Of a stretch of DNA of 64,000 bases, positions 54,252-62,340 are shown in pieces. Under the pieces are notes generated by a model, which ran no database searches, had not been told where the DNA came from, and worked only from the letters and a program-made list of their open reading frames with translations. Positions within the stretch are counted from its first letter, which is position 1. Each line of letters opens with the position of its first letter. Location of the stretch: assembly GCF_018282115.1 (NCBI RefSeq), contig NZ_CP054306.1, forward strand, positions 2,527,488 through 2,591,487, given 5' to 3'. A program made the translations under genes and the position numbers. This DNA is from Synechocystis sp. PCC 7338 (GTDB lineage Bacteria; Cyanobacteriota; Cyanobacteriia; Cyanobacteriales; Microcystaceae).

Positions 54252-54392
54252 TTAGCCCACGGCATAGGCTACCCTTAGGGCCCAGATAATTAGGGCGCCA
54301 ATGCCCCCAAGAATCAACATTGCCGAAACAGCGACGAGGAAGGGCTTATCGGCCCCATCGAACTTCATGATGCCACGGTTCAGGTCTGACAT
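54252..54392 (-). CDS. 46-residue single-span membrane protein
   Basis: An overlooked small gene on the minus strand. ATG 54392, preceded by GGAG about 11 bases upstream, starts MSDLNRGIMKFDGADKPFLV. One hydrophobic helix (AVSAMLILGGIGALIIWAL) and a short end, RVAYAVG, follow. The size and layout resemble low-molecular-weight thylakoid subunits or regulators, but I cannot match a named one. It lies 30 bases upstream of the GPH transporter start. It is supported by a clean start, a good transmembrane profile and absence of an overlapping gene. Confidence 0.65.
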   Translation of the reverse strand: MSDLNRGIMKFDGADKPFLVAVSAMLILGGIGALIIWALRVAYAVG

Positions 54393-54532
54393 AAAAACCG
54401 ACTCTCCAAAAGACTACACTGCAAAGGTTAGGCGGACTTCCATGGTCTTAGTTTACTGTCTTGTCTGGGGCTTAACCTGTTCCCACGGACACTTTTTGTG
54501 AATGTTTTGTGAATGTTTAAAATCATTGTGGG

Positions 54533-55330
54533 CTAATAATCATAATCCAAAATCACCTTTAACCATTGGGGCGGGCGGGGAATGGGATTACCCAGACGAT
54601 CCAAAATTAAGAGAGCGGTTAAATGCACTGCCACCATATAAATCAGACTGTTGAGGAAAACCATCGCCACCGCTAAGATTTGTACCAACAACACGTCTGG
54701 TTGGGCCAAAATATTGAACTGCAAAAATAGCCAATCAACTAGGTTGGTGATCTGTCCCATGACGTACTGCCAAAGATTTTCCCCCAGCAAAAAGGAAAAT
54801 AGCCAAAAGCGGAAGAAGAAGCCGAAGGTGCCAATGAGTGCGCCGGTAAAAATGGAAAAGCCCCAGGATGCATTCCTCACCCAGCAGAATCCCAACTGCA
54901 AACTCATCAGCCCATAGGGAATGACAAAGACCACACTCCGGGTGGGGCCCATCAACACCGAAAGCAATAATCCCGCCGCAATCATGCCCTTAATGGCCGC
55001 CGGCGATCGCCAACGCAGATAAACTAATGCCAGGGGGAGGGGAAACAGAATCCGTAACAGGGGGCCAATGGGAAAATAATAATTAATCAGCCAAATAATG
55101 CTGACCATGCTGGCCAGAAAAGCACTTTCCACCATGGCAAGGGTTGCCGGCGATTTCAACACTGGCTGTTGGCGGCTCAGGGGTAATTCTTGGGGGGTAG
55201 TTACCGCCTCCATCTCCCTGTCCCCCGCATCAACCCAGTTATCTTTGTCTACGGTTTCCGCCACTTCTCCGGAGTCATTCACAACCTTGTTAATCTCAGT
55301 ATTTGGCGATCGATCAGCAGGAAAAGCCAT
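54533..55330 (-). CDS. DUF2232-type integral membrane protein
   Basis: A 265-residue membrane protein. Residues 1-60 are hydrophilic and acidic (MAFPADRSPNTEINKVVNDS). The rest has about six hydrophobic segments (ESAFLASMVSIIWLINYYFP, LLRILFPLPLALVYLRWRSP, and later LAVAMVFLNSLIYMVAVHLTALLIL). This matches the DUF2232 group, related in fold to ECF transporter S components and conserved in cyanobacteria and chloroplasts. The substrate is unknown. An inverted repeat lies 75-109 bases upstream. It follows sycrp1 on the same strand. Confidence 0.7.
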   Translation of the reverse strand: MAFPADRSPNTEINKVVNDSGEVAETVDKDNWVDAGDREMEAVTTPQELPLSRQQPVLKSPATLAMVESAFLASMVSIIWLINYYFPIGPLLRILFPLPLALVYLRWRSPAAIKGMIAAGLLLSVLMGPTRSVVFVIPYGLMSLQLGFCWVRNASWGFSIFTGALIGTFGFFFRFWLFSFLLGENLWQYVMGQITNLVDWLFLQFNILAQPDVLLVQILAVAMVFLNSLIYMVAVHLTALLILDRLGNPIPRPPQWLKVILDYDY

Positions 55331-55404
55331 GGAAAAAGTTTTTCAGTATAACTTTGGGCCCACTCAATACGGGGTTTTACAGCAACAAGCCCAACCCACC
55401 CAGT

Positions 55405-55439
55405 GTGACATAATCTGTTTCGACGATCAGTAATGTCAC
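55405..55439. repeat. Inverted repeat GTGACAT...ATGTCAC upstream of the DUF2232 gene
   Basis: GTGACAT at 55405-55411 and ATGTCAC at 55433-55439 are perfect inverted arms separated by 21 bases. The pair is placed between the sycrp1 stop (55460) and the DUF2232 start (55330). The arms resemble CRP half-sites, but the spacing is too wide for one CRP dimer. It may be an RNA hairpin or an operator pair. Confidence 0.4.
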
Positions 55440-55459
55440 CGGAGCTAAATTTCCTCTGC

Positions 55460-56158
55460 TCAAGAAATTAGATCCTCCAAATCATTGAGATTGGCGACAC
55501 TAATAAAATCCTGCTCTCGATGGATTAAGCCGCGTTTTTCCAGCTTGGTTAGGCAACGGGTCACCGTTTCCCTTGCTAACCCACTAATACTACTCAATTC
55601 TCGGTGAGGTAAATTGGGAATAATTACCCCTTTGTCCGTATCCCTCCCTCGACCTTCCGCCAAAAATAGAAGGGTATCCGCCACCCTGGTTAAACTTTCC
55701 GCCTCCCTCAGCCGCAAACGACGGTTAAGTTGCCGCAAACGACGGGCAATAATCTGAGCTAAACGAATGCCCGCCATGGGTTCTGTTTTGAGAAAATTGT
55801 AAAACTCCAATGCCGGCACACTGCATACTTCCGCCGGGGTGAGGGTAATGACATCAGTGGAACGGGGCGCTTCTTCGATCGCCGCCATTTCCCCCACAAT
55901 CTCTCCCCGGCCGACAATGTTGAGGGTTACCTCCCTACCATCCACATTATGGGTACGGATTTTAACCCAGCCATCCATGATGAAATATACCGAGCCGCCC
56001 CAGTCATGCTCGAGGAGAATAACTTGGTTTGCCGGGTGACTGCGAATGGAAACATGGACAATGGCTTGTTGCAATATTTCCTGCCCAAATCCTTCAAAAA
56101 AGGGGACTTCCTGCCTTAAACGTTCAGTAAACTCCGAATCCTGGGGACTATTGCCCAT
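55460..56158 (-). CDS. sycrp1: cAMP receptor protein SYCRP1 (Crp/Fnr family)
   Basis: A 232-residue transcription factor corresponding to sll1371. The cyclic-nucleotide domain covers about residues 15-130, with the phosphate-binding cassette GEIVGEMAAIEEAPRSTDV, whose Glu, Arg and Ser fit cAMP binding. The dimer helix (LAQIIARRLRQLNRRLR) and a C-terminal helix-turn-helix (HRELSSISGLARETVTRCLTKLEKRG) follow. In PCC 6803 it controls motility and pilus-related genes and binds TGTGA-N6-TCACA sites, one of which lies upstream of murF here. An ATG at 56164 would add two residues. Confidence 0.9.
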   Translation of the reverse strand: MGNSPQDSEFTERLRQEVPFFEGFGQEILQQAIVHVSIRSHPANQVILLEHDWGGSVYFIMDGWVKIRTHNVDGREVTLNIVGRGEIVGEMAAIEEAPRSTDVITLTPAEVCSVPALEFYNFLKTEPMAGIRLAQIIARRLRQLNRRLRLREAESLTRVADTLLFLAEGRGRDTDKGVIIPNLPHRELSSISGLARETVTRCLTKLEKRGLIHREQDFISVANLNDLEDLIS

Positions 56159-56486
56159 AAACATTTTTTCCTAATATTGATGACCTTCAACCAGTCGGCT
56201 CCGTCCTTCAATTCTGCCAAACAACGGTTGAAATCACCGCATCTCCTGGTTTCAAAATACACAGAACCGATAACAGCATCAAGTTGACCAGAGGCAAACA
56301 CAAAAAATTGGCTGGCGATCGCCGAGGTAGTTTCAGATCAATGCAAAAATCCCCCTAGGTTTGTAGCCAATGGCTAGAGGGAGTAAAGATAACAACAAAT
56401 TATTTTTTTGTTACTTTCGTGACGCACCCACGCTGAATCAAAGATTACAGCTTGGGCTTCCCGTCGGGAGAGCTAAATGGGATTGC
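56159..56486. other. Intergenic region between ndhJ and sycrp1
   Basis: About 330 bases with no gene. It should hold the end of the leftward ndhCKJ transcript and the sycrp1 promoter. A run of T (56403-56409) and a small hairpin, TCCC-GTC-GGGA (56460-56470), are visible, but neither makes a convincing terminator. Confidence 0.4.
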
Positions 56487-57026
56487 TTAATAAGCATCCT
56501 GGAGTTCGTAAAAGTCGGGGGAAATATAATCCTTGCGTAGGGGCCAGCCTACCCAATCCTCCGGCATTAAAATCCGTTTTAAATTGGGGTGACCTTCATA
56601 GACAATGCCGAACATGTCGTAGCATTCCCGTTCTTGCCAGTCCGCCGCCTTCCAAATCCAGTACACAGAAGGCACGACGGGATTTTCCCTGGGTAAAAAT
56701 ACCTTCAGCCGTACCTCTTCCGGGTTACGGGTATCTTCAGCCAACTTCACCAGATGGTAAAAACTCACCAAGGATTTACCCGGCCCTTCATCGTAGGCTC
56801 CCTGGCACTGCAAATAGTTAAACCCATAGGCATACAAAGCCGTACAAAGGGGCAGAAGCAAATCCGCTTCCACTTGCACCATTTCCACCCCCAGGTGATC
56901 CGCCGTTAAGCTCTGGTGCTCAAAACCATTGGTGGTCAACCAGGTGGATACAGGCCCCACCGGGGCGATCGCCGTCTCCTCTTGGGGATTAACAGCTTCA
57001 TTGGGGGAGTTCACTTCCTCAGCCAC
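56487..57026 (-). CDS. ndhJ: NAD(P)H-quinone oxidoreductase subunit J (NDH-1)
   Basis: NdhJ (30-kDa/NuoC type) is a peripheral-arm subunit of the thylakoid NDH-1 complex used in respiration and cyclic electron flow around photosystem I. The 179-residue product contains [22 protein letters not shown] and the family signature [35 protein letters not shown]. The start is GTG 57026, eight bases inside the end of ndhK, showing tight coupling. It corresponds to slr1281 and is last in the ndhC-ndhK-ndhJ operon. Confidence 0.95.
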   Translation of the reverse strand: MAEEVNSPNEAVNPQEETAIAPVGPVSTWLTTNGFEHQSLTADHLGVEMVQVEADLLLPLCTALYAYGFNYLQCQGAYDEGPGKSLVSFYHLVKLAEDTRNPEEVRLKVFLPRENPVVPSVYWIWKAADWQERECYDMFGIVYEGHPNLKRILMPEDWVGWPLRKDYISPDFYELQDAY

Positions 57027-57765
57027 GGTTTAATTGCTCCTTTTGTTGAGAGGTGGTCAAAGCGGGGGGCACAGGCATTCCCATGGCCTCCTGCAACTCC
57101 CGGGGGGGAGCGGAACGGGTACCCTGTTGTAAATACTTGCCGTCCAAAATCGGTGCCACCATCTTCATTTGGTGGGAAGTGCTGTAGTAACGATGGGTTT
57201 GCTGGGTGATGGCCCGTTCTTGGATAGATTCATTGGCCACCTTTTTACGCAGTTTAATAATCGCATCAAAAATGGCCTCTGGGCGGGGAGGGCAGCCGGG
57301 AATATATACATCTACGGGAATTAGCTTATCTACCCCCCGCACCGCTGTGGTGGAATCACTGCTAAACATGCCGCCGGTAATGGTGCAGGCCCCCATGGCA
57401 ATGACGTATTTTGGTTCTGGCATCTCTTCATAGAGACGCACCAGGGCGGGGGCCATTTTCATGGTGATGGTCCCGGCAGTAATGATCAAGTCCGCTTGCC
57501 GGGGGCTAGAACGGGGCACCAAACCAAAGCGATCAAAATCGAAGCGGGAACCGATCAGGGCCGCAAATTCAATGAAGCAACAGGCAGTGCCATACAACAA
57601 AGGCCAGAGACTAGAGAGTTTGGCCCAATTATAGAGATCATCCACCGTGGTCAAAATGACATTTTCCGAGAGGTCTTGGGTGACCTGACTACGGCTAGCA
57701 GGGTTAAGAATCTTGGCCGTGGAGACCCGTTCCAGGTCAGTGAGGTTAGCAGGGTTGGGACTCAT
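57019..57765 (-). CDS. ndhK: NAD(P)H-quinone oxidoreductase subunit K (NDH-1)
   Basis: NdhK (PSST/NuoB type) holds the terminal [4Fe-4S] cluster N2 that passes electrons to plastoquinone. The 248-residue protein shows the cluster cysteines in [23 protein letters not shown] and [15 protein letters not shown]-terminal extension of about 60 residues is typical of cyanobacteria. It overlaps the ndhJ start by eight bases and lies 71 bases after ndhC. It corresponds to slr1280. Confidence 0.96.
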   Translation of the reverse strand: MSPNPANLTDLERVSTAKILNPASRSQVTQDLSENVILTTVDDLYNWAKLSSLWPLLYGTACCFIEFAALIGSRFDFDRFGLVPRSSPRQADLIITAGTITMKMAPALVRLYEEMPEPKYVIAMGACTITGGMFSSDSTTAVRGVDKLIPVDVYIPGCPPRPEAIFDAIIKLRKKVANESIQERAITQQTHRYYSTSHQMKMVAPILDGKYLQQGTRSAPPRELQEAMGMPVPPALTTSQQKEQLNRG

Positions 57766-57836
57766 AGGAAATGGGAGAAGACAATAGGGCGGTCAGGCGA
57801 GGCAAGGACGATGGATTGGTGGCAACTACTGAACTT

Positions 57837-58199
57837 TTAGGACCACTCCAGAGCCCCTTTGCGCCAAGCGTAGACCAGGGCAACCACCAAAATGGCAATG
57901 AAGATCAATGCTTCTACAAAGGCTAACAGGCCCAATTGATTAAAAGCAACGGCCCAGGGATAAAGAAACACCGTCTCCACATCGAAGACCACAAACACCA
58001 GGGCGAACATGTAGTAGCGGATGTTGAATTGAATCCAGGCTCCCCCAATGGGTTCCATGCCGGATTCGTAGGTGGTTTGCCGCTCCGGGCCACCACTCCT
58101 GGGTCGGAGGAGTTTGGATGCAGTTAGGGCCAACACTGGCACCAGGGAACAAATAAAGAGAAAGCCAAGAAAATATTCGTAACCGGTTAAAACAAACAC
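57837..58199 (-). CDS. ndhC: NAD(P)H-quinone oxidoreductase subunit 3 (NDH-1)
   Basis: NdhC is a small membrane subunit at the junction of the arms of NDH-1. The 120-residue protein starts at GTG 58199 ([15 protein letters not shown]) and has three helices. Its signatures are [45 protein letters not shown] and the C-terminal GALEWS. GAGGAG lies upstream. The frame extends 20 codons further back, but homologues begin here. It is first in the ndhC-K-J operon (slr1279). Confidence 0.95.
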   Translation of the reverse strand: MFVLTGYEYFLGFLFICSLVPVLALTASKLLRPRSGGPERQTTYESGMEPIGGAWIQFNIRYYMFALVFVVFDVETVFLYPWAVAFNQLGLLAFVEALIFIAILVVALVYAWRKGALEWS

Positions 58200-58507
58200 A
58201 GGGCCAATGGTCTCCTCACGGCTAATGGTGGTCAGGGGGGTGTTCCAGCGGTGTTGCACCAGAAAGGGTTATACCTGGGTCAAGCTTACCGGACTTGTGG
58301 GCGATCGCCTGGTGGCATTTTGCCAATTTTCCTGATTATAGGATCCCAACCAGGACAGACCAAGGCCTGGACTATACGTTTAATCTATGTTTATTAATCG
58401 TTTGGGCAATAATCCAATTCTGAGGTGATCGATATTTCAGTGCCCGCTGTTTTGTAGAATGGAACCTTGGGCCATTGCCCCCCATGATTTTTTGTCATTC
58501 TTTCACT
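58200..58507. other. Divergent promoter region between ndhC and thrC
   Basis: About 310 bases separate the leftward ndhCKJ operon and the rightward thrC. One HIP1 octamer is present. I see no clear operator or small gene. Confidence 0.5.
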
Positions 58508-59632
58508 ATGCCTCCATCCGCCCCAAATTCGACAGTGTTGCCCAGTGCTACCCCCGCCTGTCCCCAGAGTTCGGCCTGTCGTTGGCGTGGATTGATTGAA
58601 ACCTATCGTCCCTATTTGCCGGTGTCCGACCAAACTCCGGTGGTGACCCTGTTGGAGGGCAATACTCCTCTCATTCCTGCCCCGGCGATCGCCAAACGCA
58701 TTGGCAAGGACGTGCGGGTATTTGTCAAGTACGACGGTCTGAACCCCACTGGCAGTTTCAAAGACCGGGGCATGACCATGGCCATTTCCAAGGCCAAAGA
58801 AGCAGGGGCCAAAGCAGTAATTTGTGCTAGCACGGGCAACACCTCAGCGGCGGCGGCGGCCTATGCCAGAAGGGCTGGGTTGCGGGCTTTTGTAATTATT
58901 CCCGATGGCTATGTTGCCCTAGGAAAACTAGGTCAGGCTTTAATTTACGGGGCGGAAGTAATTGCCATTGACGGCAATTTTGATGATGCTTTGACTACAG
59001 TACGTAAATTGTCGGAACATTACCCCGTTACCCTGGTGAATTCCGTTAATCCCTACCGCTTGGAGGGTCAAAAAACTGCCGCTTTTGAAATTGTCGATGT
59101 CCTCGGCCAAGCCCCCGATTGGCTTTGTATCCCCGTGGGCAATGCGGGTAACATCACTGCTTACTGGATGGGTTTCTGTCAATACAAAGAATTGGGCAAA
59201 GGCGATCGCCTCCCCCGTATGATGGGCTTCCAAGCCGCCCGTTCCGCCCCCTTTATTGAAGGTCACCCTATCAGTCACCCTGAAACCCTGGCCACCGCCA
59301 TTCGCATTGGCAATCCTGCTAACTGGGAAAAAGCCTGGGCCGCCTCCAAAGCCAGTAATGGGGAATTTCACCCCGTCACCGACGCCGAAATCTTAGAAGC
59401 CTATCGCATCCTAGCCGCTGAAGAAGGGGTCTTTTGTGAACCCGCCAGTGCTGCTTCCGTGGCCGGTTTGTTGAAACGGAAAGATGAAGTCCCCGCCGGA
59501 GCCACGGTGGTTTGTGTGCTCACTGGCAACGGTTTGAAAGATCCAGATTGTGCGGTCAATAACAGCGGCAATGAAGTTAAGGCTGGGTTAAAACCAGATT
59601 TAGATGTAGTTGCTAAGGCCATGGGCTTTTGA
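58508..59632 (+). CDS. thrC: Threonine synthase
   Basis: ThrC converts O-phosphohomoserine to threonine with PLP. The 374-residue product has the PLP lysine in [13 protein letters not shown], the phosphate loop [19 protein letters not shown], and the [14 protein letters not shown] and [10 protein letters not shown]-like ([10 protein letters not shown]) motifs. Its length is that of the short, SAM-independent class. ATG 58508 is used; 11 more codons upstream are open but lack a ribosome site. A Cys/Pro-rich N-terminal segment precedes the core. It corresponds to sll1172. Confidence 0.94.
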   Translation: MPPSAPNSTVLPSATPACPQSSACRWRGLIETYRPYLPVSDQTPVVTLLEGNTPLIPAPAIAKRIGKDVRVFVKYDGLNPTGSFKDRGMTMAISKAKEAGAKAVICASTGNTSAAAAAYARRAGLRAFVIIPDGYVALGKLGQALIYGAEVIAIDGNFDDALTTVRKLSEHYPVTLVNSVNPYRLEGQKTAAFEIVDVLGQAPDWLCIPVGNAGNITAYWMGFCQYKELGKGDRLPRMMGFQAARSAPFIEGHPISHPETLATAIRIGNPANWEKAWAASKASNGEFHPVTDAEILEAYRILAAEEGVFCEPASAASVAGLLKRKDEVPAGATVVCVLTGNGLKDPDCAVNNSGNEVKAGLKPDLDVVAKAMGF

Positions 59633-59664
59633 AAGACAGACTCTAGGGGGGATTAATCAATTAA

Positions 59665-60651
59665 TCAATAGTTTAGATACCTTAAAAAATCCCCTTCCAC
59701 CCTCACTATTCCTTGCTTTGGTAGAGAGGAAGTTTGGGAACGGTTAGGGGCATTAATTAAATTCACAATCTGTTCGATCTGCTCAAAATTCACTGCACTA
59801 GATTGACAAGATTGTAAAAACTGGCGAATAATGCGCCGTTGCAAAGCTAACGGTTGTTGACTGAGCAGACGACGGTCTAGGCTTTTTTGATCCGATTGGA
59901 CAAGGGTTTGATAAATTTCTTCACTAATTTGTTCTAAATAAGTTACTTCTGCTGTTAATAATTCCACAGTTTGGGCTAAGTTTTTTTCCACTTGGTGATT
60001 GAAGTTTTTTTGCAAGTAAGGAATCAATTCTTGCCGAATACGATTACGACTATAGGTTAATTTGTTATTAAGCATATCTTCCCACACTGGTAACTTTTGT
60101 TCCTGGCAAAAATCCCCCGTTTCTTGACGACTAATTTCCAAGAGAGGTCGAATTAACTTAATCTTTGGGTTATCTGTTTTACACACATCTAAATTCCTAA
60201 CCCAATCTAGAGACTGCAAACCGTCACTGCCACTACCCCGCACTAGATTAAAAAGTAGTGTTTCTGCCCGATCGCTCTGGGTATGCCCCGTCATTACCAC
60301 TGGAAAATTTTCTGCTTTGGCGATCGCCGTTAGGGCCTGGTAACGCCAATGGCGGGCCGCCGCTTCCGTTTGGGGTAAATCTTGGGCATCCCGTTGGAAA
60401 TAGGTTAATTTATAACCTTGGGCTAGGCGCTTTACGTGATCCGCAATACCTTCATCGGTGGGCCAATGGTGGTCACAGTGGGCTACAGCCAAATGCCACT
60501 GCCATTGCTTGGTTAAATCGTTAAGGAGATGCAGTAAACAGAGTGAGTCTTGTCCCCCCGATACAGCTACGAGGATGCGACTTGCTTTTAATTCGGAAAA
60601 TCGCTTTTGCAAGCATTGATGGAGCCGACTATGCAGTAATGTCCAAACCAT
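59665..60651 (-). CDS. tilS: tRNA(Ile)-lysidine synthase
   Basis: TilS ligates lysine to C34 of tRNA-Ile(CAU), changing both its codon reading and its aminoacyl identity, and is essential. The 328-residue protein has the PP-loop VAVSGGQDSLCLLHLL (about residues 27-42), then HCDHHWP, MTGHTQSDRAETLLFNLVRGSG and RPLLEISRQETGDFC, the standard N-terminal domain order. The C-terminal helical domain is short, as in cyanobacteria. It corresponds to slr1278 and is convergent with thrC and divergent from the FkbM genes. Confidence 0.93.
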   Translation of the reverse strand: MVWTLLHSRLHQCLQKRFSELKASRILVAVSGGQDSLCLLHLLNDLTKQWQWHLAVAHCDHHWPTDEGIADHVKRLAQGYKLTYFQRDAQDLPQTEAAARHWRYQALTAIAKAENFPVVMTGHTQSDRAETLLFNLVRGSGSDGLQSLDWVRNLDVCKTDNPKIKLIRPLLEISRQETGDFCQEQKLPVWEDMLNNKLTYSRNRIRQELIPYLQKNFNHQVEKNLAQTVELLTAEVTYLEQISEEIYQTLVQSDQKSLDRRLLSQQPLALQRRIIRQFLQSCQSSAVNFEQIEQIVNLINAPNRSQTSSLPKQGIVRVEGDFLRYLNY

Positions 60652-60685
60652 CTATTTTGTCTTTTATTTCAACTTTTCCAGGGTA

Positions 60686-61438
60686 ATGCCAAATAACAAC
60701 CCCAGAGCCAATACGCTACTGAGTAGTCCTTTTTTTCGCCGTTGTAGTGATAATTTTTTTAACTTGGTGGGCAATTTACTGACCCCGAGTTGGGACAGTC
60801 GACTGTTGGGAATCAGGCAGTTAGATATCCAAACTATTATCGACATTGGGGCCAACAAGGGACAATTTGCCGAGAAAATGCGCCGTTATTTTCCCCAAGC
60901 CCAAATTTTTGCTTTTGAACCTTTGCCCCTCCCCTACCAACAACTCCAGCAATGGGGCGATCGCCAGCAAAGCCGGGTTCGTACTTTCAATTTGGCCCTC
61001 GGTGATCGGGTGAATGAGTTGGAAATTAATAGCCATGTGCTGTTTACCGCTTCTTCATCCCTCTTGCCAACCACGGCGCTTTGCGAAAGTTTGTATCCTA
61101 TGGTGCGGGAGCAGGAAAAAATTATCGTCCACCAATCAACCCTTGATAGGGAAATGGCACAATTTGAAAGAAAATTACTGCCGGAATTATTGGTAAAAAT
61201 CGATGTACAGGGTTATGAAGACCGAGTAATTCAGGGCGGAAAAAAAACTTTGGGTCAAGCCAAGGCCTGTATTTTAGAAATTTCCCTAGATGGCCTGTAT
61301 GAGGGACAATGCCAATTTCGAGATATTTTCCCACTGTTGGACAATCTCGGACTACGCTATGCTGGCAACTTGGATCAAGTGGTCGCTGCCGATGGCCATG
61401 TTCGCTATCTCAATGCCCTCTTTTTACGTCCTGATTAA
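60686..61438 (+). CDS. FkbM-family methyltransferase 1
   Basis: A 250-residue SAM-dependent methyltransferase of the FkbM type. An N-terminal helix-rich part (residues 1-45) precedes the SAM-binding motif TIIDIGANKGQFAEKM (about 50-65). The acidic loop (FAFEPLPLPYQQL) and the C-terminal LPELLVKIDVQGYEDRVIQGG motif follow. FkbM enzymes methylate hydroxyl groups, often of sugars in polysaccharides. It starts 35 bases from the divergent tilS and is followed after 19 bases by a second family member, so the two form an operon and may modify a surface glycan. Confidence 0.82.
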   Translation: MPNNNPRANTLLSSPFFRRCSDNFFNLVGNLLTPSWDSRLLGIRQLDIQTIIDIGANKGQFAEKMRRYFPQAQIFAFEPLPLPYQQLQQWGDRQQSRVRTFNLALGDRVNELEINSHVLFTASSSLLPTTALCESLYPMVREQEKIIVHQSTLDREMAQFERKLLPELLVKIDVQGYEDRVIQGGKKTLGQAKACILEISLDGLYEGQCQFRDIFPLLDNLGLRYAGNLDQVVAADGHVRYLNALFLRPD

Positions 61439-61457
61439 TAACTTTTAAACCCCACTT

Positions 61458-62282
61458 ATGCGTGTTGAACCCTGTTGCCAAGCCCTATTAACCCAACTTT
61501 TACCGGAAGTTGATCCCCAGCGCCAGGGAGTTTGCATTGATGTCGGGGTAGGAACCTTTGCCTTCTATTGTCAGATTTTTGCTGAGTTGAATTTCACCAG
61601 TTTGGCGATCGAGCCTTTACCAGTGAAGGCGTTAAAAAAGTTAGCAGAACATCCCAAGTTAACTCTCTTGCCAGTTTGTTTGTCCGATCAAAATGGGGAA
61701 CAAACTCTTTATGTAGGCAAATTTGCTGGAATTTTTAACAGTAATTTCAGTTCCCTTTCCCCCCAATGGTTTGGTGCTTCTGGGCAGGCTCGTCAGGTAA
61801 AAACTATCACCCTGCAAACATTAATAGATCAACAACAAATTAAGCAAATAACTTGTCTTAAATTAGATATTGAAGGTTGGGAATGGGCTGTAATTAAACA
61901 GCTAGAAAATATAGAAGAAAAGCTTCTACCCGCTGTGGTGATGTTTGAGTACGGCGGTGGAGTAAACCGTGGGCAAAATCAAAAAGGCTGGGCTCCAGAA
62001 TTTTTTCAAAATACATTAAATATTCTGAAATTGTTAAAAACTCTGGGTTACGGCCAGGGAATTTTGTTGGATTTCGCTCCAAACTGCCAAGAAATAATTT
62101 TTGATCTTAATCAACTGGAAATATCCGAGTTGGATAAACTTTTCCCCCCCGAAAGTGTTTACGGCAACATTATTGTTTTCAAAAATCATCAAGCAAAAGA
62201 AAACCAGCTATCCCAGATTTGCAAACTCTATTATCGAGTTAACATTCTGGAACGGCTGGTCAACACCTTAGTCTCCCGTTGA
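61458..62282 (+). CDS. FkbM-family methyltransferase 2
   Basis: A 274-residue relative of the preceding gene with low similarity. The SAM motif is GVCIDVGVGTFAFYCQIF (about residues 22-39), with LAIEPLPVKALKK as the acidic loop. QITCLKLDIEGWEWAVIKQLE is the FkbM signature, followed by VMFEYGGG. The C-terminal 60 residues form a separate helical or strand module. It is co-transcribed with the first FkbM gene. The acceptor is unknown; position in the same transcript suggests the same pathway. Its end meets the convergent pilQ across a short inverted repeat. Confidence 0.8.
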   Translation: MRVEPCCQALLTQLLPEVDPQRQGVCIDVGVGTFAFYCQIFAELNFTSLAIEPLPVKALKKLAEHPKLTLLPVCLSDQNGEQTLYVGKFAGIFNSNFSSLSPQWFGASGQARQVKTITLQTLIDQQQIKQITCLKLDIEGWEWAVIKQLENIEEKLLPAVVMFEYGGGVNRGQNQKGWAPEFFQNTLNILKLLKTLGYGQGILLDFAPNCQEIIFDLNQLEISELDKLFPPESVYGNIIVFKNHQAKENQLSQICKLYYRVNILERLVNTLVSR

Positions 62283-62299
62283 TGTATATCCCCCCAGTC

Positions 62300-62316
62300 C
62301 CCCCTTGATAAGGGGG
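62300..62316. terminator. Inverted repeat between convergent genes, CCCCCTT-GAT-AAGGGGG
   Basis: A perfect 7-bp stem with a three-base loop lies between the convergent FkbM and pilQ ends. The arms are identical to the copy after rlmN at 42471-42487. There is no clear T run, so termination may be weak. It is equally a member of a small dispersed repeat family. Confidence 0.55.
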
Positions 62317-62340
62317 AAGTCCGTAAGACAGGGGGATTGA

